From positions 1 through 43,752 of the forward strand of contig NZ_LYVQ01000024.1 in assembly GCF_001984095.1 (NCBI RefSeq): 43,752 nt of DNA, written 5' to 3'. Below are positions 17,768 through 25,159 of the stretch, in pieces. Within the stretch, counting starts at the first letter, position 1. Each line of letters begins with the position of its first letter. Source of the stretch: Pelomonas sp. KK5. GTDB lineage: Bacteria; Pseudomonadota; Gammaproteobacteria; Burkholderiales; Burkholderiaceae_C. Under the pieces are notes generated by a model. The model saw only the letters and a program-made list of their open reading frames with translations. It was not told where the DNA came from and did no database searches. Made by a program: the position numbers and the translations under genes.

Positions 17768-18787
17768 TCACCGGGCTTGAGTTGAGAACGACTCCTCTCG
17801 GCAAATGGTGGACCCCGGCTGTGTAATGTTGTGTGTAGCAGCCGCCGCGGGATCGAGCTGGCCCAGCTCGATCAGGTTCGTGCGCAGCGCCGGCACCAGC
17901 GGCGTCAGCGGCACGGTGCCGATCAGGGCGCGCAGGCTCGTGTCGTCCAGCCGGTGCGGCCGTTGCCACAGGTAGTTCATCTCCAGGTAGGCGCGCAGGT
18001 CGGCCCGGAAGGGCGCGGCCAGGCGCATCGCCCACCAGGGGATCGAGGCCGCCTTCAGCGCATGGCCGCAGGCCTCCTCCAGCGCCTCATGCAAGACCTG
18101 ACCCTCGATCCAGTAGCCGCCGAAGTGGAAGCGGTGGTGGCCGCCCAGTTCGGCGCGCCTGTCCGCGACGGCGACGAAGGTCCGGGCCAGGTCGGGCAGG
18201 TAGGCCCAGGCGTGGATGCTGTCGAGCCGCCCCGGGTGCGTGACGGTCCGGTGGGAGCGCAGCTTCGCGACGATGGCCTGGTCGAACCAGTTGCCGGTGC
18301 CCGGTCCGCCGAAGAAATCGCCGGCACGCAGCACGACGGAATCGAGCCTCGGCGCTGCCGCGGCCATGCGCCGCTCGATCTCGATGCGGATGCGGGCCTT
18401 GCTCGTGCTGCCGACCTCCGGCGTGTCCGGCTTCAGCAGATAGGGCAGCTCGCGGCCGAAGTTGTAGACGTTGCCGGGCAGCATGAGCAGGGCGCCGAGG
18501 CGCTCCGCCGTCTGCTGGGCGGCTTCCGCCAGCGGCAGGGCCAGGCGCTCCCATTCGGTGTACTGCGGGTTCAGGGCGTGGATGACGACGCCGGCGCCCT
18601 GGCCGGCGACGACCAGCGTGTCGACGTCGCGTGCATCGCACTGCAGCACCTGCACGCCGGCGGGTGCGGCGAAGGGCTTGCGCGCCTGGGCGATCACCTG
18701 CCAGCCAGCGGCGGCGAAGGCCTGGGTCAGGCACAGGCCGATGCGGCCGGCGGCGCCGAGGATCAGGACGGTCTTGCTGTTGTTCAT
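17768..18787 (-). CDS. NAD-dependent epimerase/dehydratase family protein
   Basis: 339 residues of the extended short-chain dehydrogenase type. The Rossmann motif is GAAGRIGLCLTQAF (about 11-24), and CDARDVDTL and VVIHALNPQYTEWE are NAD-contact segments. The usual catalytic YxxxK is not obvious; the equivalent region reads VYNFGRELPYLL, so it may be an atypical or substrate-sensing member. The last ~25 residues (THNITQPGSTICREESFSTQAR) look non-conserved, perhaps an extension through a promoter region. The substrate is unknown. It is divergent from a LysR regulator, which probably controls it. GGAGA lies before the start. Confidence 0.83.
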   Translation of the reverse strand: MNNSKTVLILGAAGRIGLCLTQAFAAAGWQVIAQARKPFAAPAGVQVLQCDARDVDTLVVAGQGAGVVIHALNPQYTEWERLALPLAEAAQQTAERLGALLMLPGNVYNFGRELPYLLKPDTPEVGSTSKARIRIEIERRMAAAAPRLDSVVLRAGDFFGGPGTGNWFDQAIVAKLRSHRTVTHPGRLDSIHAWAYLPDLARTFVAVADRRAELGGHHRFHFGGYWIEGQVLHEALEEACGHALKAASIPWWAMRLAAPFRADLRAYLEMNYLWQRPHRLDDTSLRALIGTVPLTPLVPALRTNLIELGQLDPAAAATHNITQPGSTICREESFSTQAR

Positions 18788-18839
18788 CGAAGGTCTCCAG
18801 CAGGGTTGCGATGGAGCGCAGTCTGCTGAAACTCGCAGT

Positions 18840-18864
18840 TATGCAGAAGCCGCTGTGCTGCATA
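18840..18864. promoter_or_regulatory. LysR-type operator in the epimerase/lysR intergenic region
   Basis: TATGCAG (18840-18846) and CTGCATA (18858-18864) form a perfect 7-bp inverted repeat with an 11-base centre, matching the T-N11-A rule for LysR-type regulator sites. A second, shorter repeat CTGC-N8-GCAG lies just beside it (18823-18838). The right arm overlaps CATACT (18861-18866), a possible -10 for lysR, and the left arm lies near GCATAAC, a possible -10 for the epimerase on the other strand. This fits autoregulation and control of the epimerase. Confidence 0.65.
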
Positions 18865-18892
18865 CTGGCCATGCACAAATGGATGGCCAACG

Positions 18893-19786
18893 ATGAACCC
18901 CGATGCGCTGGACTGGTCGCTGCTGCAAGCCTTTCTCGTGCTGGCCGAGACCGGCTCGCTGAGCCGCGCCGCGCCGCTGCTGGGCAGCACCCAGCCGACG
19001 CTGAGCCGGCAGCTCGCGGCGCTGGAGGCGCAGTTGGGCCATGCGCTGTTCGAACGCAGCCCGCGGGGCCTGCGCCTCACCGCCGCCGGCGAGGCCCTGC
19101 TGCCGGCCGCCCGCCAGATGCGCGAGGGCGCGCAGGCCCTCAGCGTGGCGCTGGCCGGCCGCCAGCAGCAGAGCCTGGCCGGCACGGTGCGCATCACGGC
19201 CAGCGAGATCGTCGCCACCTACCTGCTGCCGCCGCTGCTGCTGGAGCTGCGGCGGCGCCACCCGGAGATCCAGATCGAGCTGGTCGCCAGCAATGCGGTG
19301 GAGAACCTGCTGGACCGCAGCGCCGACATCGCGCTGCGCATGGTGCGGCCGGCCGAGCCCACGCTGGTGGCGCGCAAGCTGGCGGACTGGCCGCTGGGCC
19401 TGTTTGCCCATCAGGACTACGTTCAGCGGCATGGCATGCCGACGCTGGCCACCTTCGCCGAATACGACTGGATCGGCTACGACCGCTCCGACCAGATGCT
19501 GCGCGGCTTCCACGAGGCGGGCTTCGAGCACATCACGCGCGAGTTCTTCGCGATCCGCTGCGACGACCAGGTCGCCTGCTGGGAGGCGATGCGCGCGGGC
19601 CTGGGCATCGGCGTGGGGCTGCAGCGGCTGGGCGCGCGCGACCCGGCGCTGGTGCAGCTGCTGCCGGAACTGCCGCTGCCGCGCTTGCCGCTGTGGCTGA
19701 CGGCGCACCGCGAGCTGCGCGACACGCCGCGGCTGCGCGTGGTCTTCGACGCCATTGCGGGCGCATGGTCGTCGGGTGCGACCTAG
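18893..19786 (+). CDS. LysR-family transcriptional regulator
   Basis: 297 residues. An N-terminal winged helix-turn-helix (about 7-66: LLQAFLVLAETGSLSRAAPLLGSTQPTLSRQLAALEAQLGHALFERS) is followed by a linker helix and a periplasmic-binding-protein-like effector domain (about 92-290). Its target is probably the divergent epimerase gene, as is typical for this family; the inducer is unknown. The gene ends 10 bases before the tldD start. No clear ribosome binding site is visible at the ATG. Confidence 0.94.
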   Translation: MNPDALDWSLLQAFLVLAETGSLSRAAPLLGSTQPTLSRQLAALEAQLGHALFERSPRGLRLTAAGEALLPAARQMREGAQALSVALAGRQQQSLAGTVRITASEIVATYLLPPLLLELRRRHPEIQIELVASNAVENLLDRSADIALRMVRPAEPTLVARKLADWPLGLFAHQDYVQRHGMPTLATFAEYDWIGYDRSDQMLRGFHEAGFEHITREFFAIRCDDQVACWEAMRAGLGIGVGLQRLGARDPALVQLLPELPLPRLPLWLTAHRELRDTPRLRVVFDAIAGAWSSGAT

Positions 19787-19796
19787 AATCGTCCGC
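19784..19796 (+). promoter_or_regulatory. -10-like element of tldD, giving a leaderless start
   Basis: TAGAAT (19784-19789, five of six matches to TATAAT) ends exactly 7 bases before the tldD ATG at 19797, and overlaps the TAG stop of lysR. No Shine-Dalgarno sequence is present. A good -35 at normal spacing is not visible. Confidence 0.45.
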
Positions 19797-21260
19797 ATGA
19801 TTGCACGCGAACCCACCATCGCCCGCCTGGCCACCGCACGCGCCCAATTGCTGGAGCCCTACGGCCTCAGCGAGGCGACGCTCGGCAAGGCCCTGCGCCT
19901 GATCACCGAGCATCGCGTCGACGACGCCGACCTCTACTTCCAGACCACCCGCGCCGAGGGCTGGAGCCTGGAAGAGGGCATTGTCAAGAGCGGCAGCTTC
20001 TCGATCGACCAGGGCGTCGGCGTGCGCGCGGTGGCGGGCGAGAAGACGGCTTTTGCCTACTCGGACGACATCTCCGAGGCGGCGCTGCTCGATGCCGCGC
20101 GCACGGTGCGCACGATCGCCGCGGCCGGCCAGAGCCGGCGCGTCAAGGTGCCGTCGGAATCGATCATCCCGGGCAGCCGCGCGCTGTACGGCGGCGAGGA
20201 TCCGATCGCCAGCCTCGACAGCACGGCCAAGGTCCAGCTGCTGGAGCGCGCCGAGAAGATGGCCCGCGCCAAGGACCCGCGCATCGCCCAGGTGATGGCC
20301 GGCCTGGCGGCCGAGCACGAGGTGGTGCTGATCGCGCGCGCCGACGGCACCCTCGCGGCCGACGTGCGCCCGCTGGTGCGCCTGTCGATCACCGTGATCG
20401 CCGAGAGCAACGGCCGGCGCGAGGTGGGTAGCGGCGGCGGCGGTGGCCGCTTCGGCCTGGCCTACTTCACCGACGAGATGATCGCGAGCTATGTGGAGCA
20501 GGCCACCTCGGCCGCGCTGACCAACCTCGAATCGCGCCCGGCCCCGGCCGGCGAGATGACCGTGGTGCTGGGCCCCGGCTGGCCCGGCGTGCTGCTGCAC
20601 GAGGCGGTGGGCCACGGGCTGGAAGGCGACTTCAACCGCAAGGGTTCGTCCACCTTCTCCGGCCAGATCGGCCAGCGCGTGGCGGCCAAGGGCGTCACGG
20701 TGCTGGACGACGGCACCATCCCCGACCGCCGCGGCTCGCTGAACGTCGACGACGAAGGCTGCGCCTCTCAGCGCAACGTGCTGATCGAGGACGGCATCCT
20801 CAAGGGCTACATCCAGGACGCGATGAACGCGCGCCTGATGAAGGTCGCCCCGACCGGCAACGGCCGCCGCGAGAGCTATGCCCACGTGCCGATGCCGCGC
20901 ATGACCAACACCTACATGCTGGGCGGGGACAAGGACCCGCAGGAGGTCGTGGCCAGCATCAAGAAGGGCCTGTACGCCACCAACTTCGGCGGCGGCCAGG
21001 TGGACATCACCAGCGGCAAGTTCGTGTTCTCGGCCAGCGAGGCCTACTGGGTGGAGGACGGCAAGATCCAGTACCCGGTCAAGGGCGCGACCATCATCGG
21101 CAACGGGCCCGACGCGCTGACCCGCGTGAGCATGATCGGCAACGACATGAAGCTGGACACCGGCGTCGGCGTCTGCGGCAAGGAGGGCCAGAGCGTGCCG
21201 GTGGGCGTGGGCCAGCCGACGCTGCGCATCGACGGTCTGACCGTCGGCGGCACGGCTTGA
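19797..21260 (+). CDS. tldD: Metalloprotease TldD
   Basis: 487 residues, the usual size of TldD. With TldE (PmbA) it forms a zinc protease that degrades unfolded peptides and matures or clears some RiPPs and the CcdA antitoxin. The zinc motif HEAVGHGLEGD has HExxxH at 268-273, within a domain with the expected LGPGWPGVLLHEAVGHGLEGDFNRKGSS phrasing. An N-terminal domain (about 30-200) and the C-terminal segment SGKFVFSASEAYWVEDGKIQYPVKGATIIGNG are also typical. The partner gene tldE is not in the window. The frame is open upstream to 19755, but the ATG at 19797 matches the family start. Confidence 0.96.
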   Translation: MIAREPTIARLATARAQLLEPYGLSEATLGKALRLITEHRVDDADLYFQTTRAEGWSLEEGIVKSGSFSIDQGVGVRAVAGEKTAFAYSDDISEAALLDAARTVRTIAAAGQSRRVKVPSESIIPGSRALYGGEDPIASLDSTAKVQLLERAEKMARAKDPRIAQVMAGLAAEHEVVLIARADGTLAADVRPLVRLSITVIAESNGRREVGSGGGGGRFGLAYFTDEMIASYVEQATSAALTNLESRPAPAGEMTVVLGPGWPGVLLHEAVGHGLEGDFNRKGSSTFSGQIGQRVAAKGVTVLDDGTIPDRRGSLNVDDEGCASQRNVLIEDGILKGYIQDAMNARLMKVAPTGNGRRESYAHVPMPRMTNTYMLGGDKDPQEVVASIKKGLYATNFGGGQVDITSGKFVFSASEAYWVEDGKIQYPVKGATIIGNGPDALTRVSMIGNDMKLDTGVGVCGKEGQSVPVGVGQPTLRIDGLTVGGTA

Positions 21261-21291
21261 CGATCAAGGCTGGCTTGCCGATGCGCGAAGC

Positions 21292-21319
21292 GTGACGCCG
21301 AGATTCAGCGTGCTACATT
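21292..21319 (+). promoter_or_regulatory. Candidate promoter of the aroG leader
   Basis: GTGACG (21292-21297) and TACATT (21314-21319) are separated by 16 bases, and TGC just before the -10 makes it an extended -10. Transcription would start about 21326, next to the leader ATG at 21327, so the leader peptide would be read from a leaderless mRNA; no ribosome binding site is present. Confidence 0.5.
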
Positions 21320-21326
21320 CGACGCC

Positions 21327-21407
21327 ATGCATTCCGCAGTGAAGTCCTTTTTCTTTGGCTACTTTTGGTTCTCGCACCGCACCGGCGGCCGAGAGGCGAA
21401 TGCGTAG
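21327..21407 (+). CDS. Aromatic-rich leader peptide of aroG
   Basis: A 26-codon ORF (ATG 21327, TAG 21405) between tldD and aroG. Its codons 8-15 encode FFFGYFWF: five Phe, one Tyr and one Trp in eight codons, which is far above chance. It is the sensor part of an attenuator: ribosomes starved of charged aromatic tRNAs would stall here. The peptide itself need have no function. It has no Shine-Dalgarno sequence, but a -10-like TACATT ends 7 bases before the ATG. It was too short to be found by ordinary ORF calling. Confidence 0.82.
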   Translation: MHSAVKSFFFGYFWFSHRTGGREANA

Positions 21408-21469
21408 GCAAAAGAAACACGACGCAAACGAATCTCAGAAACCGCCGGGCAACCCCCGGCGGTTTTTTT
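21371..21469 (+). promoter_or_regulatory. Transcription attenuator upstream of aroG
   Basis: Three alternative pairings are visible. (1) A protector hairpin at 21371-21393: CCGC (21377-21380) with GCGG (21385-21388), extended by CTCG (21371-21374) with CGAG (21390-21393). (2) An antiterminator: CCGGCGG (21382-21388) with CCGCCGG (21442-21448), 7 bp, all G-C. (3) The terminator: CCGCCGGG (21442-21449) with CCCGGCGG (21455-21462), followed by seven T. A ribosome stalled in FFFGYFWF (21348-21371) would cover the left arm of the first hairpin and free the antiterminator, allowing aroG expression. With aromatic amino acids present the terminator would form. Confidence 0.78.
21440..21469 (+). terminator. 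Intrinsic terminator of the aroG attenuator
   Basis: CCGCCGGG (21442-21449) and CCCGGCGG (21455-21462) form a perfect 8-bp stem, extended by AA/TT, with loop CAACC. A seven-base T-run (21463-21469) follows. It lies 30 bases before the aroG start, so it can only be a regulated terminator of the leader and an end point for tldD transcripts. Confidence 0.9.
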
Positions 21470-21499
21470 ATTGGTGCCATCGAAAGGTTGTGTGATCCG

Positions 21500-22621
21500 A
21501 TGAACGCGAAGCTGAACCCCGCCGCCGAGCGCTGGTATGCGCCCGAAGACAAGACCAGCGAGACCGATGACGAGCGCATCGTCGACGTCACGCCGCTGCC
21601 GCCGCCGGAGCACCTGATCCGCTTCTTCCCGATCCGCGGCACGCCGATGGAGAAGCTGATCAGCGGCACCCGCTCGAAGATCCGCCAGATCATGCAGGGC
21701 AAGGACGACCGGCTGCTGGTCATCATCGGCCCCTGCTCGATCCACGACCCGGCCGCGGCGCTGGAATACGCCAAGCGCCTGATGCCGCAGCGCGAGAAGT
21801 ACGCCGGCACGCTGGAGATCGTGATGCGGGTGTACTTCGAGAAGCCGCGCACGACGGTCGGCTGGAAGGGCCTGATCAACGACCCGTACCTGGACGAGAG
21901 CTACCGCATCGACGAGGGCCTGCGCATCGCCCGCCAGCTGCTGCTGGAGATCAACCGCCTGGGCATGCCGGCCGGCAGCGAGTTCCTCGACGTGATCAGC
22001 CCGCAGTACATCGGCGACCTGATCGCCTGGGGCGCGATCGGCGCACGCACGACCGAGAGCCAGGTGCACCGCGAGCTGTCCTCGGGTATCTCGGCGCCGA
22101 TCGGTTTCAAGAACGGCACCGACGGCAATATCAAGATCGCCACCGATGCGATCCAGGCCGCGGCCCGGCCGCACCACTTCCTGTCGGTGCACAAGAACGG
22201 GCAGGTGGCCATCGTCGAGACCAAGGGCAACAAGGACTGCCACGTGATCCTGCGCGGCGGCAAGGCACCGAACTACGACGCGGCCAACGTGGCCGCGGCC
22301 TGCGCGGATCTGACGGCGGCCAAGCTCGATGCGCGGCTGATGGTGGACTGCTCGCACGCCAACAGCAGCAAGCAGCACCAGCGGCAGGTCGATGTGGCGA
22401 AGGACATCGGCCAGCAGATCGCCGGCGGCAGTCAGTCGATTTTCGGCGTCATGGTGGAAAGCCACCTGGTCGACGGCGCGCAGAAGTTCTCGCCGGGCAA
22501 GGACGATCCGGCCGCGCTGGAATACGGCAAGAGCATCACCGATGCCTGCCTGGGCTGGGACGATTCGCTGGCGGTGCTTGAGGTGCTGGACGCAGCGGTG
22601 AAGGCGCGCCGTCAGCGATAG
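21500..22621 (+). CDS. aroG: 3-deoxy-D-arabino-heptulosonate-7-phosphate synthase, class I
   Basis: 373 residues, type I-alpha DAHP synthase (AroF/G/H type). It condenses phosphoenolpyruvate with erythrose-4-phosphate, the first step of aromatic amino acid biosynthesis. Typical segments are LLVIIGPCSIHDPAAALEYA, VMRVYFEKPRTTVGWKGLINDP, SDYIGDL-like SPQYIGDLIAWGAIGARTTESQVHRELSSG, GFKNGTDGNIKIA, HVILRGGKAPNY and DCSHANSSKQH. The N-terminal extension that makes the feedback site is present. The ATG at 21500 matches the family start; the frame is open upstream to 21365 only because it overlaps the leader. Control by the attenuator just upstream is inferred. Confidence 0.95.
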   Translation: MNAKLNPAAERWYAPEDKTSETDDERIVDVTPLPPPEHLIRFFPIRGTPMEKLISGTRSKIRQIMQGKDDRLLVIIGPCSIHDPAAALEYAKRLMPQREKYAGTLEIVMRVYFEKPRTTVGWKGLINDPYLDESYRIDEGLRIARQLLLEINRLGMPAGSEFLDVISPQYIGDLIAWGAIGARTTESQVHRELSSGISAPIGFKNGTDGNIKIATDAIQAAARPHHFLSVHKNGQVAIVETKGNKDCHVILRGGKAPNYDAANVAAACADLTAAKLDARLMVDCSHANSSKQHQRQVDVAKDIGQQIAGGSQSIFGVMVESHLVDGAQKFSPGKDDPAALEYGKSITDACLGWDDSLAVLEVLDAAVKARRQR

Positions 22622-23220
22622 AGCTCGGGCGCCGGCAGCTGCCAGTCGTAGCGGATGGCGGCCAGCCGGATGCCGGCCACGCAGACGATGCCGATGACGA
22701 AGGCGACGTCGCGCTTCAGGCCCGCTGCGCGCAGCAGCTGGTAGAGCGCGATGCCGGCGATCGCGGCCGTCGCATAGATGTCCTTGCGCAGCAGCAGCGG
22801 CACCTGGCCGCTGAGCAGGTCGCGGATCACGCCGCCGCCGACGGCCGTCAGCGTGCCCATCAGCAGCGCCTGGACGCGGCGGATGCCGCAGTCCTCGGCC
22901 AGCTCGGTGCCGGTCAGCGCGAACAGGGCCAGGCCCAGCGCGTCGGCGATGCGCAGGCCCTTCATCGCGCCCGCCGAGAGCTGGCCGTAGGTGGCGGTGG
23001 CGAGCGCCGCGATGGCGATCACGACGAGGTAGCGCCCATCGCGCATCCAGGTGATCGGGTGGCGATTCAGCAGCAGGTCGCGCAGCGTGCCGCCGCCGAT
23101 CGCCGTGACGGCGGCCAGCACCAGCAGGCCGAACAGATCGAGGCCGGCCTGCATCGCGGCCAGCGCGCCGCTGACGGCGAAGACGGCGACGCCGAGCAGG
23201 TCGAACCAGTAGAGCAGCAT
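22612..23220 (-). CDS. TRIC-type (UPF0126) seven-helix membrane channel protein
   Basis: 202 residues, almost entirely hydrophobic, with about seven helices in two repeats of three plus one. Each repeat carries the family glycine-rich kink motif (GGGTLRDLLLNR and GGGVIRDLLSG). Bacterial homologues of eukaryotic TRIC form trimeric potassium-permeable channels; the physiological role in bacteria is unclear, and the old name UPF0126/YadS is still used. The ATG at 23220 starts the first helix. The longer open frame upstream overlaps htpG and is shadow. Its end overlaps the last 10 bases of aroG, with which it is convergent. TAAACT ends 7 bases before the start. Confidence 0.9.
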   Translation of the reverse strand: MLLYWFDLLGVAVFAVSGALAAMQAGLDLFGLLVLAAVTAIGGGTLRDLLLNRHPITWMRDGRYLVVIAIAALATATYGQLSAGAMKGLRIADALGLALFALTGTELAEDCGIRRVQALLMGTLTAVGGGVIRDLLSGQVPLLLRKDIYATAAIAGIALYQLLRAAGLKRDVAFVIGIVCVAGIRLAAIRYDWQLPAPELYR

Positions 23221-23233
23221 GGGCGGCAGTTTA
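23221..23233 (-). promoter_or_regulatory. -10-like element of the TRIC-channel gene
   Basis: On the minus strand TAAACT (23233-23228, four of six matches to TATAAT) is followed by exactly 7 bases and the ATG at 23220, with no Shine-Dalgarno sequence. Confidence 0.4.
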
Positions 23234-23234
23234 G

Positions 23235-23269
23235 GGGCCTCTTGAAGAGCCCCGCTCATGGCCCAAAAT
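23235..23269 (+). promoter_or_regulatory. Possible sigma-32 promoter of htpG with overlapping palindrome
   Basis: CTTGAA (23241-23246) matches the sigma-32 -35 element. GGCCCAAAAT (23260-23269) loosely matches the CCCCATnT -10 after 13 bases. The region is also a near-perfect palindrome (CTCTTGAAGAG flanked by GGGG and CCCC, 23235-23254). Transcription would start shortly before the ATG at 23279. Confidence 0.4.
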
Positions 23270-23278
23270 ACGGGCCCC

Positions 23279-25159
23279 ATGAGCAAGCAAACCCATTCCT
23301 TCCAGGCCGAGGTCAAGCAGATCCTGCACCTCGTGACCCACTCGCTGTACTCGAACAAGGAGATCTTCCTGCGCGAGCTGGTCTCCAACGCGTCGGACGC
23401 CTGCGACAAGCTGCGCTTCGAGGCGCTGGACCATCCGCAGCTGTTCGAGGATGCGCCGAACCTCGAGGTTAGGGTTTCCTTCGACGAGGAAGCCAAGACC
23501 GTCACCATCAGCGACAACGGCATCGGCATGAGCGCCGAGGAAGCCATCGCCCATCTCGGCACCATCGCCAAGAGCGGCACGCGCGAGTTCATGGCCAAGC
23601 TGGAAGGCGACCAGAAGAAGGACGCCAACCTGATCGGCCAGTTCGGCGTCGGCTTCTATTCGGGCTTCATCGTCGCCGACCGCATCACCGTCGAGACCCG
23701 TCGTGCGGGCCTGCCCGCCGACCAGGCCGTGCGCTGGACCAGCGAAGGCACCGGCGACTACGAGGTCGAGACCATTACCAAGACCGGCCGCGGCACCGAC
23801 GTGATCCTGCACCTGCGCGAGGGCGAGGACGAGTTCCTGAAGACCTGGCGCCTGAAGTCCATCATCAGCAAGTACAGCGACCACATCTCGCTGCCCATCC
23901 TGATGCGCAAGGAAGAGTGGGTCGCCGAGGAAGCCAAGTCGGTCATCAAGGACGAGTGGGAGCCGGTCAACAAGGCCTCGGCGCTGTGGGCGCGCGCCAA
24001 GAGCGAGGTGACCCAGGAACAGTACGAAGAGTTCTACAAGCAGATCAGCTACGACACCGAAGCGCCGCTGGCCTTCACGCACAACCGCGTGGAAGGCCGC
24101 AGCGAGTACACGCAGCTGCTCTACATCCCGAAGAAGGCGCCCTTCGACCTGTGGAACCGCGACAAGCGCGGCGGCGTGAAGCTCTACGTCAAGCGCGTCT
24201 TCATCATGGACGACGCCGAGGCGCTGATGCCGGTCTACCTGCGCTTCGTCAAGGGCGTGATCGACTCGGCCGACCTGCCGCTGAACGTCTCGCGCGAGCT
24301 GCTGCAGGAAAGCCGCGACGTGAAGGCGATCCGCGAAGGTTCGACCAAGCGCGTGCTTTCGATGCTGGAAGCGCTGGCCGACAGCGAGGACGCCGCCGAG
24401 AAGCAGAAGTACGCCGATTTCTGGAAGGACTTCGGCTCGGTGCTGAAGGAAGGCATCGGCGAGGACCACACGAACCAGGAGCGCCTGGCCAAGCTGTTCC
24501 GTTTTGCCTCCACGCATGCTGACGAAGGCGTCTCGCTGGCCGACTACGCCGGCCGCGCCAAGGAAGGCCAGGAGACGATCTACTACATCACCGCCGATTC
24601 GCTGGCGGCCGCCAAGAACAGCCCGCAGCTCGAGATCTTCCGCAAGAAGGGCATCGAGGTGCTGCTGCTGACCGACCGCGTGGACGAGTGGATGCTCTCG
24701 CACCTGTACGAGTTCGAGGGCAAGCCGCTGCAGTCGGTGGCCAAGGGCGCGCTGGACCTGGACAAGCTGCAGGATGAGGACGAGAAGAAGGCCGCCGAGG
24801 CCGCCGCCGAGGCGAACAAGCCGCTGCTGGACCGTCTGAAGGCCTCGCTGAAGGATCGTGCGAAGGATGTGCGCGTGTCCACGCGCCTGGTCGATTCGCC
24901 GGCCTGCATCGTCGTGGACGACGGCGATATGAGCGGCCATCTGGCGCGTCTGCTGAAGCAGGCGGGCCAGAGCGCGCCGGCTTCGCTGCCGACGCTGGAG
25001 ATCAACGCGGAACACGCGCTGGTCAAGAAGCTGGACAGCTCGGCCCACTTCGACGACCTGGCCAATGTGCTGTTCGACCAGGCGGTGCTGGCCGAGGGCG
25101 GCACGCTGGAAGATCCGGCGGCCTATGTGAAGCGCGTCAACGCGATGCTGCTGGCCTGA
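23279..25159 (+). CDS. htpG: Molecular chaperone HtpG (Hsp90)
   Basis: 626 residues. The N-terminal GHKL ATPase domain shows [51 protein letters not shown] and [15 protein letters not shown]. The middle domain includes [21 protein letters not shown], with the Arg that contacts ATP, and the C-terminal dimerisation domain ends at residue 626. HtpG remodels client proteins together with DnaK. The start [14 protein letters not shown] at 23279 matches family members; the ATG 7 codons upstream (23258) lies before the likely transcription start. It is divergent from the TRIC-channel gene with 58 bases between the starts. Confidence 0.96.
   Translation: MSKQTHSFQAEVKQILHLVTHSLYSNKEIFLRELVSNASDACDKLRFEALDHPQLFEDAPNLEVRVSFDEEAKTVTISDNGIGMSAEEAIAHLGTIAKSGTREFMAKLEGDQKKDANLIGQFGVGFYSGFIVADRITVETRRAGLPADQAVRWTSEGTGDYEVETITKTGRGTDVILHLREGEDEFLKTWRLKSIISKYSDHISLPILMRKEEWVAEEAKSVIKDEWEPVNKASALWARAKSEVTQEQYEEFYKQISYDTEAPLAFTHNRVEGRSEYTQLLYIPKKAPFDLWNRDKRGGVKLYVKRVFIMDDAEALMPVYLRFVKGVIDSADLPLNVSRELLQESRDVKAIREGSTKRVLSMLEALADSEDAAEKQKYADFWKDFGSVLKEGIGEDHTNQERLAKLFRFASTHADEGVSLADYAGRAKEGQETIYYITADSLAAAKNSPQLEIFRKKGIEVLLLTDRVDEWMLSHLYEFEGKPLQSVAKGALDLDKLQDEDEKKAAEAAAEANKPLLDRLKASLKDRAKDVRVSTRLVDSPACIVVDDGDMSGHLARLLKQAGQSAPASLPTLEINAEHALVKKLDSSAHFDDLANVLFDQAVLAEGGTLEDPAAYVKRVNAMLLA

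Noticed and set aside
23231-25048. 605-residue minus-strand frame opposite htpG
   Set aside because: Shadow of htpG; no motif, and it would run into the real TRIC-channel gene region.
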